From NCBI GenBank assembly GCA_032119595.1, contig JAUMBQ010000006.1, positions 1,240,001 through 1,304,000 on the forward strand: a stretch of 64,000 nucleotides of DNA, read 5' to 3'. Below the pieces are notes generated by a model, which saw only the letters and a program-made list of their open reading frames with translations, was not told the origin of the DNA and ran no database searches. The stretch comes from JAGIBJ01 sp032119595. GTDB lineage: Bacteria > Actinomycetota > Thermoleophilia > Solirubrobacterales > Solirubrobacteraceae. Made by a program: the position numbers and the translations under genes. Positions 8,423 to 15,839 of the stretch are shown here, piece after piece. Each line of letters starts with the position of its first letter. The first letter of the stretch is position 1.

Positions 8423-9759
8423 AGCAACATCGACTGGTCCCCGCCCTCGCGGCGTTCGGCATCGCAGCCGCCGGCCTTGCCGGCTGCGGCGACGACGACA
8501 AGACCACCACCGACGCCACCACCCCGGCAGCGCCCGCGGCGACCACCGCTGCGACCGACGTCAAGGGCGACGTCAGCGTCCTGGCAACCTGGAGCGCGGC
8601 CGAGCAGAAGTCGTTCCAGGCCGTGATCGACGCGTTCGAGGCCAAGTACACCGGCGTCAAGGTCAAGTACAAGTCCGGCGGCGACAACACCGCCACGCTC
8701 CTGTCCACCGCCGTCGAAGGTGGCAACCCGCCGGACGTCGCCGCCATCGCGCAGCCGGGCGTCATCAAGGAGTTCCAGGAGAAGGGCGCGCTCAAGCCGC
8801 TCGATTTCGCCGAGGACACGGTCAAGGCCGAGTACTCGGGCGACATCCTGAAGCTCGGCCAGATCGAGAACCAGCTCTACTCGTTCGTCTTCAAGGCCGC
8901 CAACAAGTCGACCGTTTGGTACAACGCCGCGTCCTTCACGGATGCCGGCGTGACCCCGCCGAAGACGTGGGAAGAGTTCCTCGCGAACGCCAAGACGATC
9001 GGCGCGTCGGGCACCCCGGCGTACTCGATCGCCGGTGCTGACGGCTGGACCCTGACGGACCTCTTCGAGAACATCTACCTCCGCCAGGCTGGCGGCGACA
9101 AGTACGACCAGCTCTCCAACCACGAGATCCCGTGGACCGATCAGTCGGTCAAGGATGCGCTCACCGCGATGGCCGACGTGTTCAAGGACACCGACAACCT
9201 CAAGGGCGGCACGTCCGGCGCGCTGCAGACGGAGTTCCCGACCTCGGTTGAGAACGTGTTCGTCGACCCGGCCAAGGCCGCCCAGGTGATCGAGGGCGAC
9301 TTCGTCCCCGGTGTCGTTGCTGAGAAGACCAAGCTCAAGCCGATCGAGGGCTACGACGTCTTCGACTTCCCGTCGATCAACGGCTCCGCTCCGTCGGTCG
9401 TCGGTGGTGGCGACTCGATCGTCCTCTTCACCGAGAACGAAGCCGCGCAGGCGTTCGTCGAGTACCTCGCGTCCGCTGAAGCGCAGTCCGTCTGGGCGAA
9501 GCGTGGCGGGTTCTCGTCGGCCAACAAGTCGGTCGACACGGCCGTCTACCCCGACGAACTCTCGAAGAAGACGGCTGGCGCTATCGCGACCGCCGAGACG
9601 TTCCGGTTCGACATGTCCGACCTGGCTCCGGCCGCGTTCGGTGGCACGCCCGGCCAGGGCGAGTGGAAGGTCCTCCAGGACTTCCTCGAGGATCCGGCTG
9701 ACGTCGACGGCGCTGCGGAGGCCCTTGAGAAGGCTGCCGCGAAGGCCTACAAGAAGTAA
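8419..9759 (+). CDS. Extracellular sugar-binding lipoprotein of the ABC importer
   Basis: 446 residues from GTG 8419, which overlaps the ATPase stop and follows an AAGGAG at 8406-8411. The signal peptide ends in lipobox LAGC with Cys23 the expected lipidation site; a Thr/Ala-rich linker follows. The mature part resembles family 1 solute-binding proteins: VLATWSAAEQKSFQAVIDAF, a helix-breaking SGGDNTATLL, TVWYNAASFTDAGVTPPKTW, and SVVGGGDSIVLF. This fold captures oligosaccharides and delivers them to the two permeases encoded next. The exact sugar cannot be told. Confidence 0.92.
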   Translation: MKQHRLVPALAAFGIAAAGLAGCGDDDKTTTDATTPAAPAATTAATDVKGDVSVLATWSAAEQKSFQAVIDAFEAKYTGVKVKYKSGGDNTATLLSTAVEGGNPPDVAAIAQPGVIKEFQEKGALKPLDFAEDTVKAEYSGDILKLGQIENQLYSFVFKAANKSTVWYNAASFTDAGVTPPKTWEEFLANAKTIGASGTPAYSIAGADGWTLTDLFENIYLRQAGGDKYDQLSNHEIPWTDQSVKDALTAMADVFKDTDNLKGGTSGALQTEFPTSVENVFVDPAKAAQVIEGDFVPGVVAEKTKLKPIEGYDVFDFPSINGSAPSVVGGGDSIVLFTENEAAQAFVEYLASAEAQSVWAKRGGFSSANKSVDTAVYPDELSKKTAGAIATAETFRFDMSDLAPAAFGGTPGQGEWKVLQDFLEDPADVDGAAEALEKAAAKAYKK

Positions 9760-9771
9760 GCACCCGGTTCG

Positions 9772-11115
9772 ATGAGCCACGCCAGCAGTTCACCCGCGGA
9801 AGGATCCGGCGCGAAGGCGCCGGACCCGCAGCGCTGGGGGCGCCGTCTCACGACGGCGGTCTTCCTCGGCCCTGCCGTGGTGATGCTGCTGGTGTGGCTC
9901 GTCTACCCGACCATCGCCACGATCTATCGGAGCTTCTTCGATAAGACCGGCGACGACTTCGTGTGGTTTGAGAACTACACGGCGATCTTTTCGACCGACA
10001 ACCTCACCACCGCGCTGCAAAACAACGCGCTGTGGGTGGCGGTCGTGCCCGCCCTCGTGACCGCGATCGGCCTCGTCCTGGCCGTGATGACCGAGAAGAT
10101 TCGCTGGCAGGTGGCGTTCCGCCTCGCGATCTTCATGCCGATGGCGATCTCCCTGTTTGCCGCCGGCGTGATCTGGCGAATCATGGACGACAAGGACCCG
10201 AGCAAGGGCACCATCAACGCCTCGATCGGCGCCGTGCAGGACGCCCTCGGCGGCAGTGGCGGCGTGCTCACGCGGGCCAAAGCCTCGACCGATGCGCTGA
10301 CGGGCGATCTGCGGACCGGGTTCGTGCTGAAGGCGACCGTGCAGGGCGGCGCCGACCCCGTCTTCCTCGGCCTGACCGGCATCCCACCCGCGCAGGTGCC
10401 GACGGATGCAGTCGATGCCAACCCCCAGGTCGAAGGCCCCTCGTCGGGCGCGATCTTCGGCACGGTCTGGCGCGACTTCAAGCCCGGCGGCGGCGAGGCC
10501 GGGGTGCCAGAAGCCGGCGAGCTCGGCATCCCAGGCGCGACAGTTGAGCTGCGAGACTCCGGCGGCAAGGTGTTGCAGACCGTCGAGACGAAGCCCGACG
10601 GATCCTTCACGTTCGAGTACAACGGCGGCCCCGCCAAGGTCGCGATCGCGGCCAAGACCTTCGAGGAGCCGTTCAGCGGCGTCTCGTGGCTCGGCCCCAA
10701 GCTGATCAATCCGGCGATCATGATCGCCTACATCTGGGTCTGGGCGGGCTTCGCGATGGTGATCATCGCGGCCGGCCTGGCGGCGATCTCGCGTGAGGTG
10801 TTGGAGGCCGCGCGCACCGATGGAGCGACGGAGTGGCAGGTGTTCCGCAAGGTCACCGCGCCGATGCTCGCGCCGGTGCTGTCGGTCGTGTTCATCACGA
10901 TGCTGATCAACGTGCTGAAGGTGTTTGACATCGTGCTGTCGGTCGCCCCTGCCTCCTCGCAGGACGACGCCAACGTGATCGCCCTCGCCATGTGGCGCAC
11001 GTCGTTCGGCGGCGTCAATGACTTCGGCCTGGGCTCGGCGATCGCCGTCTTCCTGCTGCTGCTGGTGCTGCCCGCGCTGGCGCTCAACATCCGTCGCTTC
11101 AAGAGGGAGCAGTAG
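9772..11115 (+). CDS. Sugar ABC permease (MalF-like) with a CnaB/SdrD-B-like domain in its extracytoplasmic loop
   Basis: 447 residues, long for a CUT1 permease (usually ~290-320). An N-terminal membrane segment (about 28-50) and two to three more up to ~135 are followed by a ~170-residue extracytoplasmic insertion, then the core membrane part with the EAA loop EAARTDGATEWQVFRKV that docks on the ATPase. Within the insertion, residues ~226-300 (IFGTVWRDF, then GIPGATVELRDSGGK, TVETKPDGSFTF) match a carboxypeptidase-regulatory/SdrD-B-like beta-sandwich. E. coli MalF also has a large P2 loop that contacts the binding protein; a similar role is inferred. Confidence 0.88.
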   Translation: MSHASSSPAEGSGAKAPDPQRWGRRLTTAVFLGPAVVMLLVWLVYPTIATIYRSFFDKTGDDFVWFENYTAIFSTDNLTTALQNNALWVAVVPALVTAIGLVLAVMTEKIRWQVAFRLAIFMPMAISLFAAGVIWRIMDDKDPSKGTINASIGAVQDALGGSGGVLTRAKASTDALTGDLRTGFVLKATVQGGADPVFLGLTGIPPAQVPTDAVDANPQVEGPSSGAIFGTVWRDFKPGGGEAGVPEAGELGIPGATVELRDSGGKVLQTVETKPDGSFTFEYNGGPAKVAIAAKTFEEPFSGVSWLGPKLINPAIMIAYIWVWAGFAMVIIAAGLAAISREVLEAARTDGATEWQVFRKVTAPMLAPVLSVVFITMLINVLKVFDIVLSVAPASSQDDANVIALAMWRTSFGGVNDFGLGSAIAVFLLLLVLPALALNIRRFKREQ

Positions 11116-11117
11116 TC

Positions 11118-12041
11118 ATGGCTGCGACCAGCGCACCGACCCCGGGAAGTCCCGTCAAGGCGAAGAACCCTGCGCTCGCGCCCGGGCGGCAGAAGGACGG
11201 CTTTGCGAAGAAGATCGGCCGGTGGTCGCGCCGCGCGCCGCTGCAGATCTTCCTCGCCCTGATCGCGCTGTTCTGGCTCGTCCCGACGGTCGGCCTGTTC
11301 TTCACGTCGATCATGCCCGCCGACCTGATCTCCCAGGACGGCTGGTGGAAGTTCTTCAGCGATCCGAGCGTCGCGACCTTCGACAACTACCGCGCCGTCT
11401 TCAACAACAACGACCTCACGAGCGCGATCTGGACCACCGTCCTGATCTCCGTCGGCAACACCGTCCTGCTCGTGCTGCTCTCCGCGATGGCCGGCTATGC
11501 CTTTGCGTGGCTCGAGTTCCCCGGTCGCGATGCGCTGTTCGTCGTCGTGATCGGCCTGCTCGTGGTGCCGCTGCAGACGGCCTTGATCCCGATCTTCAAG
11601 CTCTACCAGTCGACCAGTCTGTTCGACACGGTGCCCGGACTGATCCTTTTCCACGTCGCCTTCGGCCTGCCCTTTGGCGTCTTCCTGATGCGCAACTTCT
11701 TCGTGGGGATCCCAAAAGACATCCTCGAGTCGGCCCGCATCGACGGCGCCAGCGAGCTGCGCATCTTCTTCAAGCTCATGCTCCCGCTCGCCCTCCCCGC
11801 GATCGCCTCCCTCGCGATCTTCCAGTTCCTGTGGACCTGGAACGACCTCATCGTCGCCCTCACCTTCGGCAACGACACCCAGCCGATCACCGTCGCGATC
11901 TTCAGCCAACTCCGCCAGTTCGGCTCCAACATCGAACTCATCGCCCCCGCGTCCTTCGTCTCCCTCCTCATCCCGCTCGCGGTGTTCTTCGGGTTCCAGA
12001 AGTACTTCGCACAGGGGTTGCTGGCGGGCTCGGTCAAGTAG
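11118..12041 (+). CDS. Sugar ABC permease (MalG-like)
   Basis: 307 residues, starting 2 bases after the MalF-like stop. Six membrane segments are predicted by hydrophobicity; the cytoplasmic EAA loop is ESARIDGASELRIFFKLMLP, followed by ASLAIFQFLWTWNDL, a segment typical of the MalG/UgpE branch. It ends in the usual FQKYFAQGLLAGSVK, the conserved tail that reaches the ATPase. It partners the MalF-like protein. A very large inverted repeat follows 28 bases after its stop. Confidence 0.93.
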   Translation: MAATSAPTPGSPVKAKNPALAPGRQKDGFAKKIGRWSRRAPLQIFLALIALFWLVPTVGLFFTSIMPADLISQDGWWKFFSDPSVATFDNYRAVFNNNDLTSAIWTTVLISVGNTVLLVLLSAMAGYAFAWLEFPGRDALFVVVIGLLVVPLQTALIPIFKLYQSTSLFDTVPGLILFHVAFGLPFGVFLMRNFFVGIPKDILESARIDGASELRIFFKLMLPLALPAIASLAIFQFLWTWNDLIVALTFGNDTQPITVAIFSQLRQFGSNIELIAPASFVSLLIPLAVFFGFQKYFAQGLLAGSVK

Positions 12042-12068
12042 GCGCTGGCTGGCTGGCGGGGTGGCCGG

Positions 12069-12181
12069 GTGGGTCGGGGTGGCCCTCCCTCCGGTCGGAG
12101 ATTCCCCGCCTTTGGGCTGGTTGCTTTGGTCCTTGCTGGTTTGCGGGGAATACTCCCTGCGGGAGGGCCACCCCGACCCAC
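12069..12181. repeat. Long inverted repeat after the sugar ABC operon
   Basis: Outer arms of 21 bases (12069-12089 and 12161-12181, GTGGGTCGGGGTGGCCCTCCC and its complement) match perfectly; inner arms ATTCCCCGC (12101-12109) and GCGGGGAAT (12143-12151) pair too, leaving a ~33-base loop. The RNA hairpin would be over 100 bases. It could end transcription of the ABC operon, or be a small non-autonomous mobile element. Next to dispersed repeat copy A. Confidence 0.75.
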
Positions 12182-12334
12182 CCTTGCTCCCTCGCGTCGC
12201 CTGCGCGCGCGGCTTGATCGAGCCGCTGGCGCGTCTTCTGGGGTGGGCTTGAGTTGGCTGGCGTTGCCAACGTCGCTGGCGTTGGTCGCGTCGCGCTACG
12301 CCGGCCGCCGACGCGGATTCGGTGTTGGCGCTTT

Positions 12335-12775
12335 CGAGTGTCGAGGGTTGCTTGGCGCGACTTCGCTTGGACGGGCGGGAGGCGGCGCTGGATGGGGGGG
12401 GGCTTCCGGGCCTCTTCACACCGAGGGCGGAGGGTGGTTCGAGAGGTCGGCGGGCGTTTGGCGCTCGGACGGGTCGGCGCCGAGTGTTTCGGCGCCATCG
12501 AGCATTGCACTGGGAAATAGGGTGTCTCTTTGTCTAACCCCCTCAGACAAACTCACACCCCATTTTGAGGTGCACTGAACCGGCGGCCCTGGACGCGCCA
12601 ATTGGCCGTCGCGAGGCCCGGCTTTGCCGTGGCCGGCGTTGAGTCTTGCCGGCAGGGGCTCGGGCCACTGCCGTCCTCGGTGTGAAGGGCCCGGCTTCGC
12701 CGTGGCCTGCGCTGAGTTTTGCCCGCAGGGGCTTGGGCCGCGGTCGTCGTCGGTGTGGAGCGCCCGCGTTGCCGG
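12335..12775 (+). repeat. Dispersed composite repeat, copy A
   Basis: This fills most of the 758-base gap 12042-12799. It starts with a segment containing CTTGGACGGGCGGGAGGCGGC, passes through a palindromic core (12506-12576: TGCAC ... GGGTGT ... ACACCCC ... GTGCA), and ends with two tandem ~74-base units (about 12616-12770), each ending in a variant of GCCGTCCTCGGTGTGAAG. Copies B (32740-33140) and C (15405-15640, inverted and lacking the tandem units) share the same order. No gene was found inside. Confidence 0.75.
12506..12576. repeat. Palindromic core of repeat copy A
   Basis: Imperfect palindrome about 71 bases long: TGCAC at the left end, AAATAGGGTGT inside it, an AT-richer centre, then ACACCCCATTTT and GTGCA at the right. 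In copies B and C the inner arm reads AATGGGGTGTGA, so copy A has a few arm mismatches. The core is the best conserved part of the family. Confidence 0.7.
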
Positions 12776-12808
12776 CGCCCGCAGTCACCGACTGCTTGGA
12801 TGACATCG

Positions 12809-13177
12809 ATGAAGGTGATCTACGGATTGTTTGCGCTCTTGGTTGAGGTCGCGATGCTGGTGGCGCTGGCGCTGTGGGCGTTCTCGGCGATCGACGGAGC
12901 CGGCGGGTACGGGCTTGCGGTCGTCGTGGTCGTGATCGTCGCCGGGATCTGGGGCACGTTCTTGTCGCCGAAGGCGGGGCGGCCGCTGGGGAAGACCGCC
13001 GGGCTCGCCGCGAAGACCGTGCTGTTCACCGTGACCGCGGCGCTGATTGCCTTCAGCGGGTTTGGGATCTTCGGTGTGGCGCTCGGCGCTTGCGGGTTGG
13101 TGCTCGTGGTGCTCGAAGCGACGGTCGGTTCGGCTGCGTCGCAGCTGACCGAGGCCGAACAAATCCCGCGGCGCTGA
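12809..13177 (+). CDS. YrdB/DUF2568-family membrane protein
   Basis: 122 residues from ATG 12809 (MKVIYGLFALLVEVAML); ATG 12800 would add three residues. Four membrane segments fill the protein, and the N-terminal helix with a buried Glu (LLVEVAMLVALALWAF) and the GIWGTFLSPKAGRPL loop fit the YrdB-like DUF2568 family of small membrane proteins. Function unknown. It stands between repeat copy A and the nhaA fusion gene and is not obviously in an operon. Confidence 0.75.
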   Translation: MKVIYGLFALLVEVAMLVALALWAFSAIDGAGGYGLAVVVVVIVAGIWGTFLSPKAGRPLGKTAGLAAKTVLFTVTAALIAFSGFGIFGVALGACGLVLVVLEATVGSAASQLTEAEQIPRR

Positions 13178-13442
13178 CGCCGCGTCGGACCGGAAATGAG
13201 AGGCAGAATGCGTGGGTCCCGGGCGGACGATTCTGGTGCGCATTTCCCGAATGTCGACTGGAGTCCTGGTGATCGGAGACCGTTTCCTTCGGCGACCAGA
13301 AACGGCCAGACGCCGCTGGGGCGCCTCGGTACGATGTTGGAAGGCCCGCGTTCGCGCGGGGCGTCAGCGGCCGTGAGCGGCTGACAGGTGTGCCGGGAAG
13401 TCTGGTCGGCGGTCTTCGCTCACCCCTGCCTGAAAGCTCCGC
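13178..13442. other. Intergenic region upstream of nhaA
   Basis: 265 bases without a convincing gene. A short hairpin GGCCCGCGTTCGCGCGGGGCG lies near 13342-13362. I looked for a sodium or proton-responsive leader upstream of the antiporter and could not match one. Confidence 0.3.
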
Positions 13443-15335
13443 TTGACCCCCGACTCTGATCGCACCACGGCCACGTCCCCGGCCGACGGCGCCCCGGCGG
13501 CCGCGACGCCCCCGGCGGCCCAAACCCTCTGGGTCGACCGCAGCTCGCGCAGCCTGCGGGCCTTCCTGCACACCGAAACCGGCAGCGCCGGGCTGCTGCT
13601 GGCCGCCACGCTGATCGCGCTGATCTGGGCCAACTCGCCAGCGAGCGGCCTCTACGACGACCTCTGGCACACCGAACTCGCCATCGACCTCGGCGGGTAC
13701 GGCGTCACCGAAGACCTCGGCCACTGGGTCAACGACGGCCTGATGGCGTTCTTCTTCTACATCGTCGGACTTGAGATCCGGCGGGAACTCGTGCTCGGCG
13801 AACTTCGCGACCGGCGCGCCGCCGCGATCCCAGCGATCGCCGCACTCGCCGGCATGATCGCCCCTGCGCTCCTCTACTTCGCGATCAACGCGGGCGGCGC
13901 CGGCGCAGGCGGCTGGGGCATCGTGATGGCCACCGACATCGCCTTCGTGCTCGGCGCGCTGGCCCTACTCGGCGACCGCGTCCCGCCGGGCGTGCGCGTG
14001 TTCCTGCTGACCCTCGCGATCGTCGACGACGTCGGCGCCATCGCCGTGATCGCCACGTTCTACAGCGACTCCATCGACCTCACGGCGCTGGCCGCCGCGG
14101 GCGGCATCCTCGCGGCGATCGTCGCGCTGCGTCGCTACGGCCCGCCTCTGCGCGGCCCCGCCTACTTCGGCGCCGGGCTGGTGCTCTGGTACGCGACGCT
14201 CAAATCCGGCATCCACCCGACCATCGCAGGCGTCGCGATGGGTCTCATCACCGCCGTCCACCCTCCGCAGCGAGCCGATGTCGAGCGCGCCGCAAGCCTC
14301 ATTCGCCTCTTCCGGCGCGACCCCGACTCCGTCAGCGGCCGCGCCGCCGTCCTCGAACTCGGCGCAGCCGTCTCGCCGAACGAGCGGTTCCAGACCGTGA
14401 TCCACCCGTGGACCAGTTACCTCGTCATCCCGGTGTTCGCGCTCGCCAACGCTGGCGTTCCCCTCAGCGGCGACGCGCTGTCCCGCGCCCTCACGTCGCC
14501 GATCACCCTCGGGGTCGTCGCCGGCCTGGTGCTCGGCAAGCTGCTCGGCGTCTCGGCGGCCACCCTGATCGCGGTCAAGGCAAAGGTCGGTCCGCTGCCG
14601 ACCGGCGTCGGCCGAGGGCATGTCTTCGGTGCCGCCGGGCTCGCGGGCATCGGATTCACCGTGTCGCTGTTCGTCGCCGAACTCGCCTTCGAGGACCAGG
14701 CCCTGCGCGACGAAGCCAAGATCGGAGTCCTCGCCGCATCCGTCATTGCGGCGTTCATCGGCCTCGGCGTGATGGCGATGCGCAGCGAGGCGCCTACACC
14801 GACGCCGACCAGCGACCGCGAACTCGACCCGCCCGTCGACCCCGCCTACGACCGCATCCGCGGGCCGCTCGACGCCCCGCACACGCTCGTGTTCTACGTC
14901 GACTACGAGTGCCCGCACTGCCGAGAACTGGCCCCCGAACTCGACGCGGTGCTGGCGCAGGCCGAGGACCGCGTGCGCCTCGTGGTGCGCCAGTCTCCGC
15001 TGGAGAGCGAGCACCCCGGAGCCACCCTCGCGTCCGAGGCCGTGATCTCGGCGGCCACGCAAGGCAAGTTCTGGGAGCTGCACGACCGCTTCCTCGCGCA
15101 CCCCGCGGGCGACGACCTCGGCCCAGCCGACCTGCTCCGACTGGCCGCCGAAGTCGGCCTCGACCCCGACCGCGTCGCCGACGACCTGCGCCACCATGTG
15201 CGCGGGCCAGCCGTCCAGGCCGACCTCGACGGCGCCGCCCGCAGCGGCGTCGAAGGCACCCCGACGCTCTTCCTCGACGGCCAGCGCCTCGACCACGGCT
15301 ACGACGCCGAGTCGCTCCTCACCCTCGTGCGCTGA
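13443..15335 (+). CDS. nhaA: Na+/H+ antiporter NhaA fused to a C-terminal DsbA/thioredoxin-like domain
   Basis: 630 residues from a TTG start; the start is uncertain because no clear ribosome site precedes it. Residues ~35-445 are a full NhaA: ATDIAFVLGAL (the Asp133 equivalent), LTLAIVDDVGAI (Asp163/Asp164 pair that binds Na+ and protons), and VLGKLLGV (Lys300 equivalent). A ~30-residue linker leads to a thioredoxin-fold domain with CPHC in DYECPHCRELAPE and the cis-proline loop GTPTLFL. Predicted to exchange Na+ for H+ across the membrane; the domain's role is unknown. NhaA-thioredoxin fusions recur in actinobacteria, so this is a real fusion rather than an error. Confidence 0.92.
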   Translation: MTPDSDRTTATSPADGAPAAATPPAAQTLWVDRSSRSLRAFLHTETGSAGLLLAATLIALIWANSPASGLYDDLWHTELAIDLGGYGVTEDLGHWVNDGLMAFFFYIVGLEIRRELVLGELRDRRAAAIPAIAALAGMIAPALLYFAINAGGAGAGGWGIVMATDIAFVLGALALLGDRVPPGVRVFLLTLAIVDDVGAIAVIATFYSDSIDLTALAAAGGILAAIVALRRYGPPLRGPAYFGAGLVLWYATLKSGIHPTIAGVAMGLITAVHPPQRADVERAASLIRLFRRDPDSVSGRAAVLELGAAVSPNERFQTVIHPWTSYLVIPVFALANAGVPLSGDALSRALTSPITLGVVAGLVLGKLLGVSAATLIAVKAKVGPLPTGVGRGHVFGAAGLAGIGFTVSLFVAELAFEDQALRDEAKIGVLAASVIAAFIGLGVMAMRSEAPTPTPTSDRELDPPVDPAYDRIRGPLDAPHTLVFYVDYECPHCRELAPELDAVLAQAEDRVRLVVRQSPLESEHPGATLASEAVISAATQGKFWELHDRFLAHPAGDDLGPADLLRLAAEVGLDPDRVADDLRHHVRGPAVQADLDGAARSGVEGTPTLFLDGQRLDHGYDAESLLTLVR

Positions 15336-15404
15336 GTTCTCGTGCGCTGCGGGCTCGTTGCAGCTGTGCGCGCCCGGCCAAGAGCGCGCGTGCCAGGCCG
15401 CGAC

Positions 15405-15640
15405 GCACTGCACCACGAAATGGGGTGTGAACTTGTCTGAAGGGGTCAACACGAATCACACCCCATTTCCCAGTGCGACGCCCGTTGGCACCGAAACGCT
15501 CGGCGTGGACTCACCAGAGCACCAAGCGCCCGCCATCCCTTCGGACCACTCTCTGTCCTCGGTGTGAAGAGGTCCGAATACGCCCCCGCCGACGCCGACT
15601 ACCGCCCGTCCAAGCGAAGTCGCGCCGAGCCAAGACCAAA
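15405..15640 (-). repeat. Dispersed composite repeat, copy C (inverted)
   Basis: Relative to copies A and B this copy is inverted. Its palindromic core (15405-15476) is the most regular of the three: GCACTG, then AAATGGGGTGTGA (15418-15430), a ~26-base centre, TCACACCCCATTT (15456-15468) and CAGTGC. The other end carries the CCGCCCGTCCAAGCGAAGTC segment near 15605-15624, the complement of the start of copy A. The ~74-base tandem units are not seen. Lies in the 504-base gap 15336-15839, with no gene found. Confidence 0.75.
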
Positions 15641-15744
15641 GTAGCCCGCCCCTGAACGTTCCCTAGGTCTTCGCAGCTCGGCGACGTCCGAGTGCGTCAG
15701 CGCGCGTTCAGCGACCCATCCGACGCTCCGCTGTTCGGTTCGAG

Positions 15745-15774
15745 ACTCATGGTGGGGATAGCCCCACCATGAGT
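15745..15774. promoter_or_regulatory. Perfect 13-bp inverted repeat upstream of the MMPL gene
   Basis: ACTCATGGTGGGG (15745-15757) and CCCCACCATGAGT (15762-15774) with a 4-base loop, 65 bases before the MMPL start region. No T-tract follows, so it is either an RNA hairpin in the 5' leader or a two-fold operator. Confidence 0.5.
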
Positions 15775-15839
15775 TCGGGGGCGGTCGGCCGACCAGACAC
15801 CACCGCGCCCCATAGGCGCGAGGCTCCCCGCGAGGCACG

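Noticed and set aside
13178..13442. A possible sodium-responsive RNA leader before nhaA
   Set aside because: I could not match conserved elements of known nhaA-associated RNA motifs, and hairpins there are weak.
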